Part shown: piece after piece, positions 45,764 to 55,188 of the stretch | How the letters are laid out: the number at the start of each line of letters is the position of its first letter | Position numbering within the stretch: the first letter of the stretch is position 1 | NCBI RefSeq assembly: GCF_039697315.1 | Contig: NZ_CP155619.1 | Location: forward strand, 930,001 to 994,000 | DNA from: Pseudomonas abietaniphila | Lineage (GTDB): Bacteria; Pseudomonadota; Gammaproteobacteria; Pseudomonadales; Pseudomonadaceae | Length of the DNA stretch: 64,000 nucleotides | Reading direction: 5' to 3' | Notes under the pieces: model-generated | Databases searched by the model: none | What the model saw: the letters and a program-made list of their open reading frames with translations, nothing else | Told to the model about the DNA's origin: nothing | Program-made: the position numbers and the translations under genes

Positions 45764-46975
45764 ATGACCAGTCGTCCCTCCGGGCTTCCTCCCCAGCAAG
45801 CCAAGCCTCCTCGCGCATTGCGGATGGCCGTCGCCGGATCGGTGATCCTGATGATCGGCGCCGGTGCCATGTTTTACTACGCTTCACAGCAGGCGCAGAA
45901 AAAGCGTCAGGCCAACAACAGCGCCGAGACCGTGGTCACCATCCACCCCAAAAGCTGTGAGCCGAACGCGATTACGGTGCCTGCCGGGAAGAATGCCTTC
46001 CGCATCGTCAACGCCTCGGAGCGTGCGGTGGAATGGGAAATTCTGGACGGCGTGCTGGTGATCGAAGAGCGCGAGAATATCGCACCCGGTCTGAGCCAGG
46101 TCATCAATGCCAATCTGCAACCGGGTGATTACGCGATCACCTGCGGCCTGCTCAGCAACCCGCGCGGTACCCTGCACGTGACCGCAACCGCCGAATCCGA
46201 CGCTGCCGCCAAGGCGCGTCCTTCGATGGTCGCGTTCATCGGCCCGTTGTCGGAATACCGGGTGTACCTGAGCACCAGGAGCAGCGCCCTGATCCGCGCC
46301 GTGAACGACCTGCAGCAAGCCATCGAGAGCGGCAACCTGGCAGCGGCGCAGCAAGCCTATGCGCCAGCGCGCGCAGCCTATCAGCGCATCGCCCCGGCGG
46401 CTCAGCGTCTGGCTGAACTGGACAACGCGATCAACGCCCGTGCCGACTACTTCGAAAAACGCGAACAGGATCCGGGCTTCAGCGGCTTCCATCGCATCGA
46501 GTTCGGTCTGTTCTCGCAGAAGTCTGTCGATGGCCTGGCGCCGGTCGTACAGAAACTGCAGGCCGACATCGCGTCCCTGAAAGAACAACTGCTGGCCCAG
46601 AGCATCGCCCCTGAGCAACTGGCGAGCATGGTCGTGCGCAACATGCGCAGCCTGGCCGACATCCGCAGCAACGGCGAAGAAGAGCGCTACAGCCACCTCG
46701 ATGTCAACGGTTTCGCCGCCAACCTAGAAGGCACCCGTAAGGTCATCGAACTGCTGCGTCCCCTTCTGGCCAAGACCTCGGGCGAGGTGCTGAAAAAGAT
46801 CGACGACGCGACCACCGCGCTGGACGACCAGTTGCTGATGCTCAAGACCGACAACGGCTTCAAGCCGTACGACCAGGTCAGCACCGAACAACGAAAACAG
46901 ATCGCAGACAAGGCCAAGGCGCTGGCCGATGCACTCGAAGGAATCGATCCGGCCTTGGGCCTCACCGGCCTGTAA
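45764..46975 (+). CDS. efeO: EfeO, cupredoxin plus M75 domains
   Basis: 403 residues. N-terminal membrane anchor about 21-45 (MAVAGSVILMIGAGAMFYYA), then a cupredoxin-like domain about 55-145 (TVVTIHPKSCEPNAITVPAG) and an imelysin/M75 helical domain to the end with the HXXE iron motif in GFHRIEFGLFSQ. Periplasmic protein that captures iron and passes it to EfeU. Length is normal for full EfeO. A short EfeM-like paralogue follows two genes later. Confidence 0.93.
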   Translation: MTSRPSGLPPQQAKPPRALRMAVAGSVILMIGAGAMFYYASQQAQKKRQANNSAETVVTIHPKSCEPNAITVPAGKNAFRIVNASERAVEWEILDGVLVIEERENIAPGLSQVINANLQPGDYAITCGLLSNPRGTLHVTATAESDAAAKARPSMVAFIGPLSEYRVYLSTRSSALIRAVNDLQQAIESGNLAAAQQAYAPARAAYQRIAPAAQRLAELDNAINARADYFEKREQDPGFSGFHRIEFGLFSQKSVDGLAPVVQKLQADIASLKEQLLAQSIAPEQLASMVVRNMRSLADIRSNGEEERYSHLDVNGFAANLEGTRKVIELLRPLLAKTSGEVLKKIDDATTALDDQLLMLKTDNGFKPYDQVSTEQRKQIADKAKALADALEGIDPALGLTGL

Positions 46976-47040
46976 GCGTGCCCTGGCGGGTGCCCGACGC
47001 GCCCGCCCGGCCCTGAAACCAGAGCGAAGTAAGCATTCAC

Positions 47041-48357
47041 ATGAAAGACTCCGATTCATCCAACGCCCCTGTTTCCGTTGAACGCCGCCGTGTCCTGATG
47101 GGCCTGGGCGCAGCCGGCGCGGCCATCGCTGGCGCCAGCCTGACCGGTAACGCCCTGGCCGCCACGGCCCCGGCGCAAGTGACCGAAGCCCCGAAAAGCG
47201 AAAAGACCCAAGACCACAACGCATTCCATGGTGTGCATCAGACCGGCATCGTCACCCCGCGCCCGACGGCCGGCATGATGGTTTCCTTCGATGTGCTGGC
47301 GCAGGATCGCGAGGACCTGGAGCGTCTGTTCCGCACCCTGAACGAGCGCATCGCGTTCCTGATGACTGGCGGCCCGGTGCCACAGGTCGACCCGAAACTG
47401 CCGCCGCTGGACTCCGGCATCCTCGGCCCAGTCGTCACCCCGGATAACCTGACCATCACGGTGTCCGTGGGCGACTCGCTGTTCGACGAGCGTTTCGGCC
47501 TGGAGCACGTCAAACCCAAGCGCCTGCAACGCATGGTCGGGTTTCCCAATGACGCGCTGGAAGCGGACTGCTGCCATGGCGACCTGAGCATTCAGTTCTG
47601 CTCTAACGCCCCGGACAGCAACATCCACGCCCTGCGTGACATCGTGAAAAACCTGCCGGACCTGCTGCTGGTGCGCTGGAAACAGGAAGGCACCGTACCG
47701 GCCCAGGCGCCGCTCAAGCCCGGCCAGCCACCGGAAAGCGCCCGCAACTTCCTCGGTTTCCGTGACGGCTCGGCCAACCCCGATTCGAACAACCAGAAGA
47801 CCATGAACGAGCTGGTCTGGGTGCAGCCGGGCAGCGACGAACCGGCCTGGGCTGCCAACGGCAGCTATCAGGCCGTGCGCATCATCCGCAACTTCGTCGA
47901 GCGCTGGGACCGTACCCCGCTGCAGGAACAGGAATCCATCTTCGGCCGCAGCAAAGCCTCGGGTGCGCCGATGGACGGCAAGACCGAAACCGACGTCCCG
48001 GATTACGCGAAGGACCCGGAAGGCAAAATCACCCGACTGGATTCGCACATTCGTCTGGCGAACCCGCGCACCCCGGAAAGCCAGCGCAACCTGATCCTGC
48101 GTCGCCCGTTCAACTACTCCAACGGCGTGAACAAGAACGGCCAGTTGGACATGGGCCTGCTGTTCATCTGCTACCAGTCGGACCTGGAAAAAGGCTTCAT
48201 CACCGTCCAGACCCGCCTCAACGGCGAGCCGCTGGAGGAATACCTCAAGCCCATCGGCGGCGGGTATTTCTTCACCCTGCCGGGCGTCGTGGACAGCAAC
48301 GATTTCATTGGCCGGTCGCTGCTGGCCGCCTCTGCTCCAACAACAAAAACTGCCTGA
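47041..48357 (+). CDS. efeB: Dye-decolorising peroxidase EfeB (Tat-exported)
   Basis: 438 residues. Twin-arginine leader SVERRRVLMGLGAAGAA ending near ALA-A. DyP peroxidase with the GFRDG motif at about 239-243 (catalytic Asp242) and the proximal haem His in LDSHIRLANPR. In the Efe system it oxidises ferrous iron or recovers iron from haem in the periplasm. 65 bp after efeO, 27 bp before the EfeM-like gene. Confidence 0.94.
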   Translation: MKDSDSSNAPVSVERRRVLMGLGAAGAAIAGASLTGNALAATAPAQVTEAPKSEKTQDHNAFHGVHQTGIVTPRPTAGMMVSFDVLAQDREDLERLFRTLNERIAFLMTGGPVPQVDPKLPPLDSGILGPVVTPDNLTITVSVGDSLFDERFGLEHVKPKRLQRMVGFPNDALEADCCHGDLSIQFCSNAPDSNIHALRDIVKNLPDLLLVRWKQEGTVPAQAPLKPGQPPESARNFLGFRDGSANPDSNNQKTMNELVWVQPGSDEPAWAANGSYQAVRIIRNFVERWDRTPLQEQESIFGRSKASGAPMDGKTETDVPDYAKDPEGKITRLDSHIRLANPRTPESQRNLILRRPFNYSNGVNKNGQLDMGLLFICYQSDLEKGFITVQTRLNGEPLEEYLKPIGGGYFFTLPGVVDSNDFIGRSLLAASAPTTKTA

Positions 48358-48384
48358 CAACCCTTACCTCACAGGAAGAGCTCC

Positions 48385-49209
48385 ATGAAAAAGTCGCCTC
48401 TCGCGTTGTTGCTTACTTTTGGCTTGTTGCAGACCCCAATGTCCGTGTTCGCGGCCACCGCGCCGCTGGACCTGGTGACCCCGGTTTCGGACTACAAGAT
48501 CTACGTCACTGAAAACGTCGACAAGCTGGCCGAAGATACCCAGAAGTTCACCGATGCCATCAAGAAAGGCGACCTGGCGACTGCCAAGAAACTGTTCCCG
48601 ACCACTCGCCTCTCCTACGAGTCCATCGAGCCGATCGCCGAACTGTTCAGCGACCTGGACGCCTCGATCGACTCCCGTGAAGACGACCACGAAAACGGCG
48701 TGAAAGCCGACGACTTCACCGGTTTCCACCGTCTGGAATACGCGCTGTTCTCGCAGAACACCACCAAGGATCAGGCCGTGTTCGCCGACAAGCTGCTGGC
48801 CGACGTCAAAGAGCTGCAATCGCGCATTGCCGATATGACCTTCCCGCCGGAGAAAGTGGTCGGCGGTGCTGCCGCGCTGATGGAAGAAGTGGCCGCGACC
48901 AAGCTATCCGGTGAGGAAGACCGTTACAGCCACACCGACCTGTATGACTTCCAGGGCAACGTTGACGGTTCCAAGAAAATCGTCGACCTGTTCAAGCCGC
49001 AGCTGGAGAAGTCGGACAAGGCGTTCGTGGGCAAGGTCGAGAAGAACTTCGCCACCGTGGACAAGATCCTGGCCAAGTACAACACCAAGGACGGCGGTTA
49101 CGAGACCTATGACAAGGTCAAGGAAAACGATCGCAAGGCACTGGCCGGTCCGGTTAACACCCTGGCAGAAGACCTGTCGCAGATGCGTGGCAAACTCGGT
49201 TTGAACTGA
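48385..49209 (+). CDS. EfeM-like periplasmic iron-binding protein (second M75 protein)
   Basis: 274 residues with a signal peptide (MSVFA-A) and a single M75 domain lacking the cupredoxin part. HXXE motif is in GFHRLEYALFSQ, matching the site in EfeO. AGGAAGAG precedes the ATG. As the fourth gene of the operon it duplicates EfeO's iron-capture role with a free periplasmic protein, where EfeO here is membrane-anchored. The operon ends in a clear terminator just downstream. Confidence 0.9.
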   Translation: MKKSPLALLLTFGLLQTPMSVFAATAPLDLVTPVSDYKIYVTENVDKLAEDTQKFTDAIKKGDLATAKKLFPTTRLSYESIEPIAELFSDLDASIDSREDDHENGVKADDFTGFHRLEYALFSQNTTKDQAVFADKLLADVKELQSRIADMTFPPEKVVGGAAALMEEVAATKLSGEEDRYSHTDLYDFQGNVDGSKKIVDLFKPQLEKSDKAFVGKVEKNFATVDKILAKYNTKDGGYETYDKVKENDRKALAGPVNTLAEDLSQMRGKLGLN

Positions 49210-49224
49210 GTCTGGACGCAATGA

Positions 49225-49250
49225 AAAGCCCGCCGATTGGCGGGCTTTTT
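49225..49250 (+). terminator. Intrinsic terminator of efe operon
   Basis: Perfect 10-bp stem AAAGCCCGCC-gatt-GGCGGGCTTT followed by T residues, 15 bp after the last stop codon. Confidence 0.93.
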
Positions 49251-49262
49251 ATTGGGGTTTTT

Positions 49263-49366
49263 GATCGCTCCCACGCTCCGCGTGGTAACGCATCGATTGA
49301 CGCTCCGCGTCGACTTGGACGCAGAGCGTCTTGCCACGCATTAACACGCGGAGCTTGGGAACGATC
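49263..49366. repeat. Inverted CACGCTCCGCGTGG-type repeat
   Basis: Two facing copies of the element also seen at 40413 (GCTCCCACGCTCCGCGTGG and its complement ending GGGAACGATC) with short internal hairpins such as GACGCTCCGCGTC. Confidence 0.75.
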
Positions 49367-49457
49367 AGAACACCGCATGCGCAGGCCTTGCTGCCGGTCC
49401 CCGGCAGATCGCTCGAGTGCGGCCCCGAGCAAGCGCGCTTCTACGCCCGACAAAGCC

Positions 49458-50228
49458 TCAAATCCCACTAAACCAGTTGTAACCCTGATCCTCCCAATAC
49501 CCACCCGGATAATCATTGGTCACGAAGATCTCGACAATGTGCTTGGGGTTCTTGAACCCCAGCTTGGTCGGCACCCTCACCCGCAACGGATATCCATAGT
49601 CGGGCGGCAACGCCACCTCGCCGAAATCCAGCGCCAGCAGCGTCTGAGGGTGCAACGCGGTCGGCATGTCCAGACTCGAGTAATAGCGGTCAGCGCACTT
49701 GAACCCGACAAACTTCGCCGTCGTGTCCGCCCCCACATGCTCAAGGAACGTCCTCAGCGGGACACCGCCCCACTGCCCGATCGCACTCCAGCCCTCGACA
49801 CAGATCAACCGCGTAATGTCAGTCCGCTGTGGCAGTTTGCGCAGGCCGTCCAGCGTCCACGGCGCCTTGTCACGCACCAGCCCGGAGACACCGAGTTTCC
49901 AGTCCGCCACGTCCAGATCAGGGATGTCGTCCTCGCTATAAAACGCGTTGAACGGAAACGGATTGCGGATCTGCTCCTTGCGGAACGTCGGCGCCAGCTT
50001 CTGTCCGCTGAACAGCCACGCCTGCACCCGGTCGTTCCAGCGCGACATGGCCCAGAGCACCTTGTCCACCTGATCGCCATCCTGCAGGTTACAGCCGGTG
50101 AGCATCGCCATCGCGCCCACGGTCAGCCCGCCTCTCAGGAAATTCCGGCGCTGGATGCTTTCCAGCTGGGTCTGTTGCGCCGGTTCCAGCGTGATGCGCT
50201 GAATGGCGCGTTTCTTCGGTTCAATCAT
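49458..50228 (-). CDS. Molybdopterin-dependent oxidoreductase, MsrP/YedY-like, Tat lipoprotein
   Basis: 256 residues from the ATG at 50228; a GTG upstream in the cytochrome gene is rejected because MIEPKK... leads straight to the Tat motif. RR at 27-28 (QRRNFLRGG) followed by LTGC with Cys46, so it appears both Tat-exported and lipidated. Sulfite-oxidase fold with the molybdenum ligand Cys143 in RLICVEGWSAIGQWGGVPL and the later PTKLGFKNPKHIVEI. It overlaps the cytochrome b gene by 8 bp. The family repairs methionine sulfoxide or reduces S/N-oxides, but MsrQ proper is not its partner here, so the substrate is open. Confidence 0.85.
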   Translation of the reverse strand: MIEPKKRAIQRITLEPAQQTQLESIQRRNFLRGGLTVGAMAMLTGCNLQDGDQVDKVLWAMSRWNDRVQAWLFSGQKLAPTFRKEQIRNPFPFNAFYSEDDIPDLDVADWKLGVSGLVRDKAPWTLDGLRKLPQRTDITRLICVEGWSAIGQWGGVPLRTFLEHVGADTTAKFVGFKCADRYYSSLDMPTALHPQTLLALDFGEVALPPDYGYPLRVRVPTKLGFKNPKHIVEIFVTNDYPGGYWEDQGYNWFSGI

Positions 50229-50844
50229 GTTCGACCTTCCCGCTTTCAACCGTTTTGACGCCACCGGTGATCATTGGCAACAGGGTTTTGGGGACCAACA
50301 GCACCAATGCCAGGTGCACCACGACGAACGCCCCGATCGCCGCCATCGCCGCAAAATGAACGAATCGGGCGAAGTCATACCCGCCGAACAGTGCGGTCAA
50401 TTCCTGCAGCTGAATCGGCTTCCAGATCGCGAGCCCCGAGACCACGATCAACACGCCGGCCGCCAGGACCAGCCAGTACATCAAGCGCTGGACGGCGTTG
50501 TACACGCCCTTCTCGTGCTTGAGGCGAAAGCGCAAGGCATCGACCAAGTCGCGCTTGACCGCGGCCGGCGTGACCGGAAGAAAGTCGCGTTTAAAGTGTT
50601 TGCTGAACAGGCTGTAGAGCACGTAGATCAGGCCGTTGATCACCAGCAGCCACATGACCGCGAAGTGCCAGGCCAGCGCGCCGCCGAGCCAGCCACCCAA
50701 GGTGAAATCCCGAGGGAAAGAAAAACGAAACAACGGCGATGCGTTATAGATGCCCCACCCGCTCATGAACATGCAGACCATGCCGAAGGCATTGATCCAG
50801 TGCGTCAGGCGAATGGGCCATGGGTGAATTCTGGTTTTTTTCAT
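50221..50844 (-). CDS. Cytochrome b561-type membrane subunit
   Basis: 207 residues from the ATG at 50844 (another ATG at 50880 would add 12 residues). Four helices with paired histidines for haem b: IRLTHWINAFGM, LAWHFAVMWLLV, VQRLMYWLVLAAG and FVVVHLALVLL. It would pass quinol electrons to the periplasmic molybdoprotein encoded by the overlapping next gene. Related to the cytochrome b subunits of formate dehydrogenase and Ni-Fe hydrogenase, not to MsrQ. Confidence 0.85.
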   Translation of the reverse strand: MKKTRIHPWPIRLTHWINAFGMVCMFMSGWGIYNASPLFRFSFPRDFTLGGWLGGALAWHFAVMWLLVINGLIYVLYSLFSKHFKRDFLPVTPAAVKRDLVDALRFRLKHEKGVYNAVQRLMYWLVLAAGVLIVVSGLAIWKPIQLQELTALFGGYDFARFVHFAAMAAIGAFVVVHLALVLLVPKTLLPMITGGVKTVESGKVEHD

Positions 50845-50916
50845 GGTGTAAGGCTCATCACGGAGATCTCGGGAAAGCATCCAATCCCAAGTGTAGTGGT
50901 GCCCGGACAGATGTCT

Positions 50917-51007
50917 TCGTGAGCAAGCTCACTCCCACAGGTCCGAGGTGGTTTCACCGGACCGGGTCAGCGACAACGAACCCTGTGGGAGCGAGCTTGC
51001 TCGCGAA
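50917..51007. repeat. Inverted REP pair
   Basis: TTCGTGAGCAAGCTCACTCC and GGAGCGAGCTTGCTCGCGAA face each other across ~40 bp in the gap between two same-strand genes. Confidence 0.85.
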
Positions 51008-51043
51008 TGAGGCAATGCGGTGCTGATGACACACCGCAATCGC

Positions 51044-51655
51044 TTACATCGGAGGCTGGAAGCCATCCTTGCCGACGGCGACACCGCGAGCAGTCTTGCC
51101 GTCTTCGGCCGGGAAGACCACGACCTTGGCGCCTTTGACCAACTCGTCCACCTTGCCTGCCTGCACGTAAGCGATAGGCACATCGTCCGGTACGACCAGC
51201 TGCTTCTCACCGCCTTTGTAGCTCACGCTCAAGGTACGGCCGTTGGCCTGGGTCAGCTTGCCCACGGTGCCGTTGGTCATGGTGCCGGTGCTGCCATCGG
51301 CGTTCTGCCAGCCGTAGTGACCTTCGCCGCTGCCTTTGAGGCTCGCTTCGAACACCGTCACTTCCAGCGCTTTCAGCGTGCCGTCAGCTTGCGGGGTGGC
51401 GGCCGAACCGATGAAGCTGTCCGACTTGATGGTGTCGATGCTGGTCTTGGACACCGAACGGATGCCCGTTTTGTCCGTCAGGCCAATGCTCTGGTGAGCG
51501 CCGGAACGGGTGGTGAAGTTCAAGGTGTTGTTTTCGACGCTGTCGACCGTGCCACGCAACGGTTTGACCACCGGCATGTCGGCGGCCGAGGCCATGACGG
51601 CAGCGCTGAGCATCAGCATGCCGAAGGTGGTGGACAGAGCAGTCTTCATCTTCAT
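51044..51655 (-). CDS. Exported DUF5666-like protein
   Basis: 203 residues. Signal peptide ends near MASA-A. The mature part is beta-rich, with LRGTVDSVENNTLNFTTRSG and NGRTLSVSYKGGEKQLVVPDDVPIAYV, which look like two OB-type beta modules of the DUF5666 kind. A GHYGWQNADGSTGTMTNGT insert lies between. No function known. AAGGATCC precedes the ATG. It is divergent from the CusR-like regulator and shares the promoter with the CusR-type box, so it is likely metal- or redox-regulated along with the molybdoenzyme downstream. Confidence 0.78.
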   Translation of the reverse strand: MKMKTALSTTFGMLMLSAAVMASAADMPVVKPLRGTVDSVENNTLNFTTRSGAHQSIGLTDKTGIRSVSKTSIDTIKSDSFIGSAATPQADGTLKALEVTVFEASLKGSGEGHYGWQNADGSTGTMTNGTVGKLTQANGRTLSVSYKGGEKQLVVPDDVPIAYVQAGKVDELVKGAKVVVFPAEDGKTARGVAVGKDGFQPPM

Positions 51656-51738
51656 TGTGAGGATCCTTGTCGATTGGAGGTGCGGGTTGAATGGCGATCA
51701 TCCTGTGCCCCGAACCGGCACTGCACGATGACCGGCCG

Positions 51739-51801
51739 ATGACATTTTTGTCATTCACCCGGGACGCCTCGAACACGCTGCGCCGATGACAAAAATGTAA
51801 C
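51739..51801. promoter_or_regulatory. CusR/CopR-type boxes
   Basis: ATGACATTTTTGTCAT (51739-51754) matches the E. coli CusR-box form ATGACAAnnTTGTCAT in all but one defined position. A weaker copy ATGACAAAAATGTAAC lies at 51786-51801. Both are in the promoter shared by the DUF5666 gene and the regulator gene. Confidence 0.75.
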
Positions 51802-51932
51802 CGACCGGACAGCGCCAGTTGGTTACACTCCACGTTCGACACGGTGCTCAGCCGTTTAGTTGCCCTTCAAATCAACACCTGATGCCACGTGTCGGCCGCG
51901 CCGCCAATGACGTGAAGCGAGCCAGACAGACG

Positions 51933-52628
51933 ATGCACATCCTGCTTATCGAAGACGACACCAAGACCGGCGAGTACCTGAAAAAGGGCCTCAGCGAGTC
52001 CGGCTACAAGGTGGATTGGACACAACACGGCACCGACGGCCTGCACATGGCGCTGGAGCAGCGCTATGACCTGCTGGTGCTGGACGTCATGCTGCCGGGC
52101 ATCGACGGCTGGCAGATCATCGAAATCCTGCGCGCCAAACAAGACGTACCGGTGCTGTTTCTCACCGCGCGCGATCAACTGCAGGACCGCATTCGCGGGC
52201 TGGAACTGGGCGCCGACGATTACCTGGTCAAGCCGTTTTCCTTCACCGAACTGCTGCTGCGTATCCGCACGATTCTGCGCCGTGGCGTGGTGCGCGAGGC
52301 CGACCATTTTCATCTTGCCGATCTGGAACTCGACCTGCTGCGACGCCGGGTCACGCGCCAGCAACAGGTGATCACCCTGACCAACAAGGAGTTCTCTCTG
52401 CTGCATCTGTTCCTGCGGCGCGAAGGTGACGTCCTGTCCCGCGCGCAGATTGCCTCGGAAGTCTGGGACATGAATTTCGACAGCGACACCAACGTGGTCG
52501 ACGTGGCGATCAAACGCCTGCGCAGCAAGATCGACCTGCCCTATCCCGTCAAACTGATTCACACCGTGCGCGGCATCGGTTACGTCTGCGAGGTGCGGCC
52601 ATGCGAGCCCGACGCCAGCCTTCCCTGA
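51933..52628 (+). CDS. Heavy-metal response regulator, CusR/CopR-like
   Basis: 231 residues from the ATG at 51933, where [20 protein letters not shown] begins exactly as in CusR/IrlR proteins; the longer frame is not used. Phospho-acceptor Asp51 in [11 protein letters not shown], Lys in YLVKPFSF, winged helix about 130-225. The kinase gene starts 28 bp before its stop. The CusR-type boxes upstream support autoregulation and copper/silver-type control, although some members of this group respond to oxidants (for example HprR), which would fit the neighbouring molybdoenzyme. Confidence 0.9.
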   Translation: MHILLIEDDTKTGEYLKKGLSESGYKVDWTQHGTDGLHMALEQRYDLLVLDVMLPGIDGWQIIEILRAKQDVPVLFLTARDQLQDRIRGLELGADDYLVKPFSFTELLLRIRTILRRGVVREADHFHLADLELDLLRRRVTRQQQVITLTNKEFSLLHLFLRREGDVLSRAQIASEVWDMNFDSDTNVVDVAIKRLRSKIDLPYPVKLIHTVRGIGYVCEVRPCEPDASLP

Positions 52629-54007
52629 CCCTGCGCTCGACCCTGGCGTTTTCCGTGGTGGCGATGCTCGCCGTAGCCAGCGCCGGGATGTACCTCTACG
52701 AAACCATGAAAGCTGCGGTCATGACTCGCAGCGACCACGCGGTGCTGGCGCGGCTCGATCACTTTCGCAAATTGCTGCAGTACGACCTGACGCTCGACAC
52801 CTTGCGCAGCAGCCCTCAGCTGTTCGAAAACATGCTCGACAGCGAGGACGATATTTTCATCATCACCGAGCCTGGCAAGTCCCCGGTGATCATGGTCAAC
52901 CCACTGCATGCGCCGTTACCGGACATGCCGGTGGTCAAAGCCAATGCACCGCTCAGCGCCGATGCCCTGCGCAGCGGCAGGGTCAACGCCGGACCGGCGC
53001 CAGACGTGCCCATGCGCGCCGCCACGGTCGAGGCGATCTCCGGCGGCAAAGTCGTGCACCTGACCGCCGCGCACCTTGCAGTCAAGGAAATGGCCACGCT
53101 GGCGAATTTTCGCAACCGCATTCTGTTTGCCGTTGCGCTGGCGTTCGTGCTCACGGCATTGCTGGGTTACCTGTTGCTGCGGCGGGGCTTACGCCCCCTT
53201 CGCAGAATGGCCGATCACGCCGCCGCCATCACCCCGGCCCGACTGGACAGCCGCATGGACAGTCGCGACACACCGGTGGAGTTGCAGCAATTGAGCGACG
53301 CCTACAACGGCATGCTCGATCGTCTTGCCGACGGGTATCAGCGTCTTACCCAATTTTCGGCTGACCTGGCGCACGAGATCCGCACGCCCGTAGGCTCCCT
53401 GATGGGCCACTGTCAGGTCGCCCTGCGTCAGCCCCGAACTGCTGATGAATACCAGGCGCTGCTGGCCTCGAACCTTGAGGAACTGGAGCGTATCTCACGG
53501 ATGGTCGAAAGCATTCTGTTCCTGGCCCGCGCCGACGATGCGCAGGCGGCGCTCAATCGCCAGACGTTGAGTCTGGAGGACGAATTGCAGCGGGTGACGG
53601 GGTATTTCGAAGGCCTGGCCGAAGAGCGACAGATGACGTTGCGCACTGAGGGCGGCGGCCAACTGGATGCTGATCCTCTGCTGTTGCGCAGGGCACTGAG
53701 CAATCTGGTGGCTAACGCGATCCGGTATGCCGATGAAAGCAGCGAGATCGAGATCCGCGTGGTCAACGCAGAGAAGACCTGCCGCATCGAGGTGGAGAAC
53801 CAGGGCCCCGTTCTGAGTGACTCGGCCCTGGGCAAGCTGTTTGACCGTTTCTATCGCGGCGACGCTTCACGCCACCAAAGCTCCGACTCCAACGGCCTCG
53901 GCCTGGCCATCGTCGCCGCGATCATGCAGTTGCACGGGGGCGAAGTGACAGTGAGCCAGCCCGTGCCTGGCCGGATCTGCTTCGCGCTGGTCTTCTCTGC
54001 TCGATAA
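52601..54007 (+). CDS. Heavy-metal-type sensor histidine kinase
   Basis: 468 residues. Membrane helix about 13-33, periplasmic domain about 34-165, second helix about 168-190, HAMP, phospho-accepting His258 in [16 protein letters not shown], and ATPase motifs [10 protein letters not shown] and [14 protein letters not shown]. The overall plan matches CusS/CopS/HprS. The periplasmic domain lacks an obvious His/Met-rich metal site, so the signal could be redox rather than metal. Confidence 0.9.
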   Translation: MRARRQPSLTLRSTLAFSVVAMLAVASAGMYLYETMKAAVMTRSDHAVLARLDHFRKLLQYDLTLDTLRSSPQLFENMLDSEDDIFIITEPGKSPVIMVNPLHAPLPDMPVVKANAPLSADALRSGRVNAGPAPDVPMRAATVEAISGGKVVHLTAAHLAVKEMATLANFRNRILFAVALAFVLTALLGYLLLRRGLRPLRRMADHAAAITPARLDSRMDSRDTPVELQQLSDAYNGMLDRLADGYQRLTQFSADLAHEIRTPVGSLMGHCQVALRQPRTADEYQALLASNLEELERISRMVESILFLARADDAQAALNRQTLSLEDELQRVTGYFEGLAEERQMTLRTEGGGQLDADPLLLRRALSNLVANAIRYADESSEIEIRVVNAEKTCRIEVENQGPVLSDSALGKLFDRFYRGDASRHQSSDSNGLGLAIVAAIMQLHGGEVTVSQPVPGRICFALVFSAR

Positions 54008-54050
54008 TCATTCGATGGCTGCCGCACGTTCTCGGGCGGACGCAGTACAT

Positions 54051-55166
54051 GTAGGAGCCGTCCGAGGTTACGAGGGCCGCGAATGCGGTGGGTCAGTCAA
54101 ATCAGTGCTACCTGATACAGCGCATTCGCCAGCAAGCCGGCTCCCACAGGTTTGATTTCAACCACAAATCATCGGAACGAAGCAGTACATGTAGAAGCCG
54201 TCCGAGGTTACGAGGGCCGCGAATGCGGTGGGTCAGTCAAATCAATGTTGACTGATACACCGCATTCGCCAGCAAGCCGGCCACACAGGTTTGATGTCAA
54301 CCACAAATCATCGGAACGAAGCAGCACGTGTAGGAGCCGTCCGAGGTTACGAGGGCCGCGAATGCGGTGGGTCAGTGAAATCAATGTTGACTGATACACC
54401 GCATTCGTCCGAACGCGGCCCGCACCAAGCCGGCTCCCACAGGTTTGATGTCGACCACAAATCATCGGAACGAAGCAGTACATGTAGGAGCCGTCCGAGG
54501 TTACGAGGGCCGCGAACGCGGTGGGTCAGTCAAATCAAAGTTGACTGATACACCGCATTCGCCAGCAAGCCGGCTCCCACAGGTTTGATGTCAACCACAA
54601 ATCATCGGAACGAAGCAGCACGTGTAGGAGCCGTCCGAGGTTACGAGGGCCGCGAATGCGGTGGGTCAGTCAAATCAATGTTGACTGACCCACCGCATTC
54701 GCCAGCAAGCCGGCTCCCACAGGTTTGATGTCAACCACAAATCATCGGAACGAAGCAGCACGTGTAGGAGCCGTCCGAGGTTACGAGGGTCTGGGCCGCA
54801 CTTCGGACGAATGCGGGGTGTCATTCACCCTCGTAATCACCGACCCACCGCGTTCGCCAGCAAGCCAGCTCCCACAGGTTTGATGTCGACCACAAATCAT
54901 CGGAACCAAGCAGCACGTGTAGGAGCCGTCCGAGGTTACGAGGGCCGCGAATGCGGTGGGTCAGTCAAATCAATGTTGACTGACCCACCGCATTCGCCAG
55001 CAAGCCGGCTCCCACAGGTTTGATGTCAACCACAAATCATCGGAACCAAGCAGCACGTGTAGGAGCCGTCCGAGGTTACGAGGGTCTGGGCCGCACTTCG
55101 GACGAATGCGGGGTGTCATTCACCCTCGTAATCACCGACCCACCGCGTTCGTCAGCCGGCTCCTAC
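54051..55166. repeat. Eight-unit tandem composite repeat array
   Basis: The 1.2-kb gap 54008-55188 is filled by eight units. Starts of the GTAGGAGCCGTCCGAGGTTA element are at 54051, 54191 (one base changed), 54330, 54484, 54624, 54764, 54919 and 55059, giving periods of 140, 139, 154, 140, 140, 155 and 140 bp. Units 5 and 7 contain perfect 22-bp inverted repeats with 7-base loops (54652-54702 and 54947-54997). Units 6 and 8 carry the 36-bp GTCCGA...TCGGAC module (54773-54808, 55068-55103). All copies are in the opposite orientation to the 8.2-kb array. Confidence 0.93.
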
Positions 55167-55188
55167 AATGAGTTGAGCTGCATCGGGT

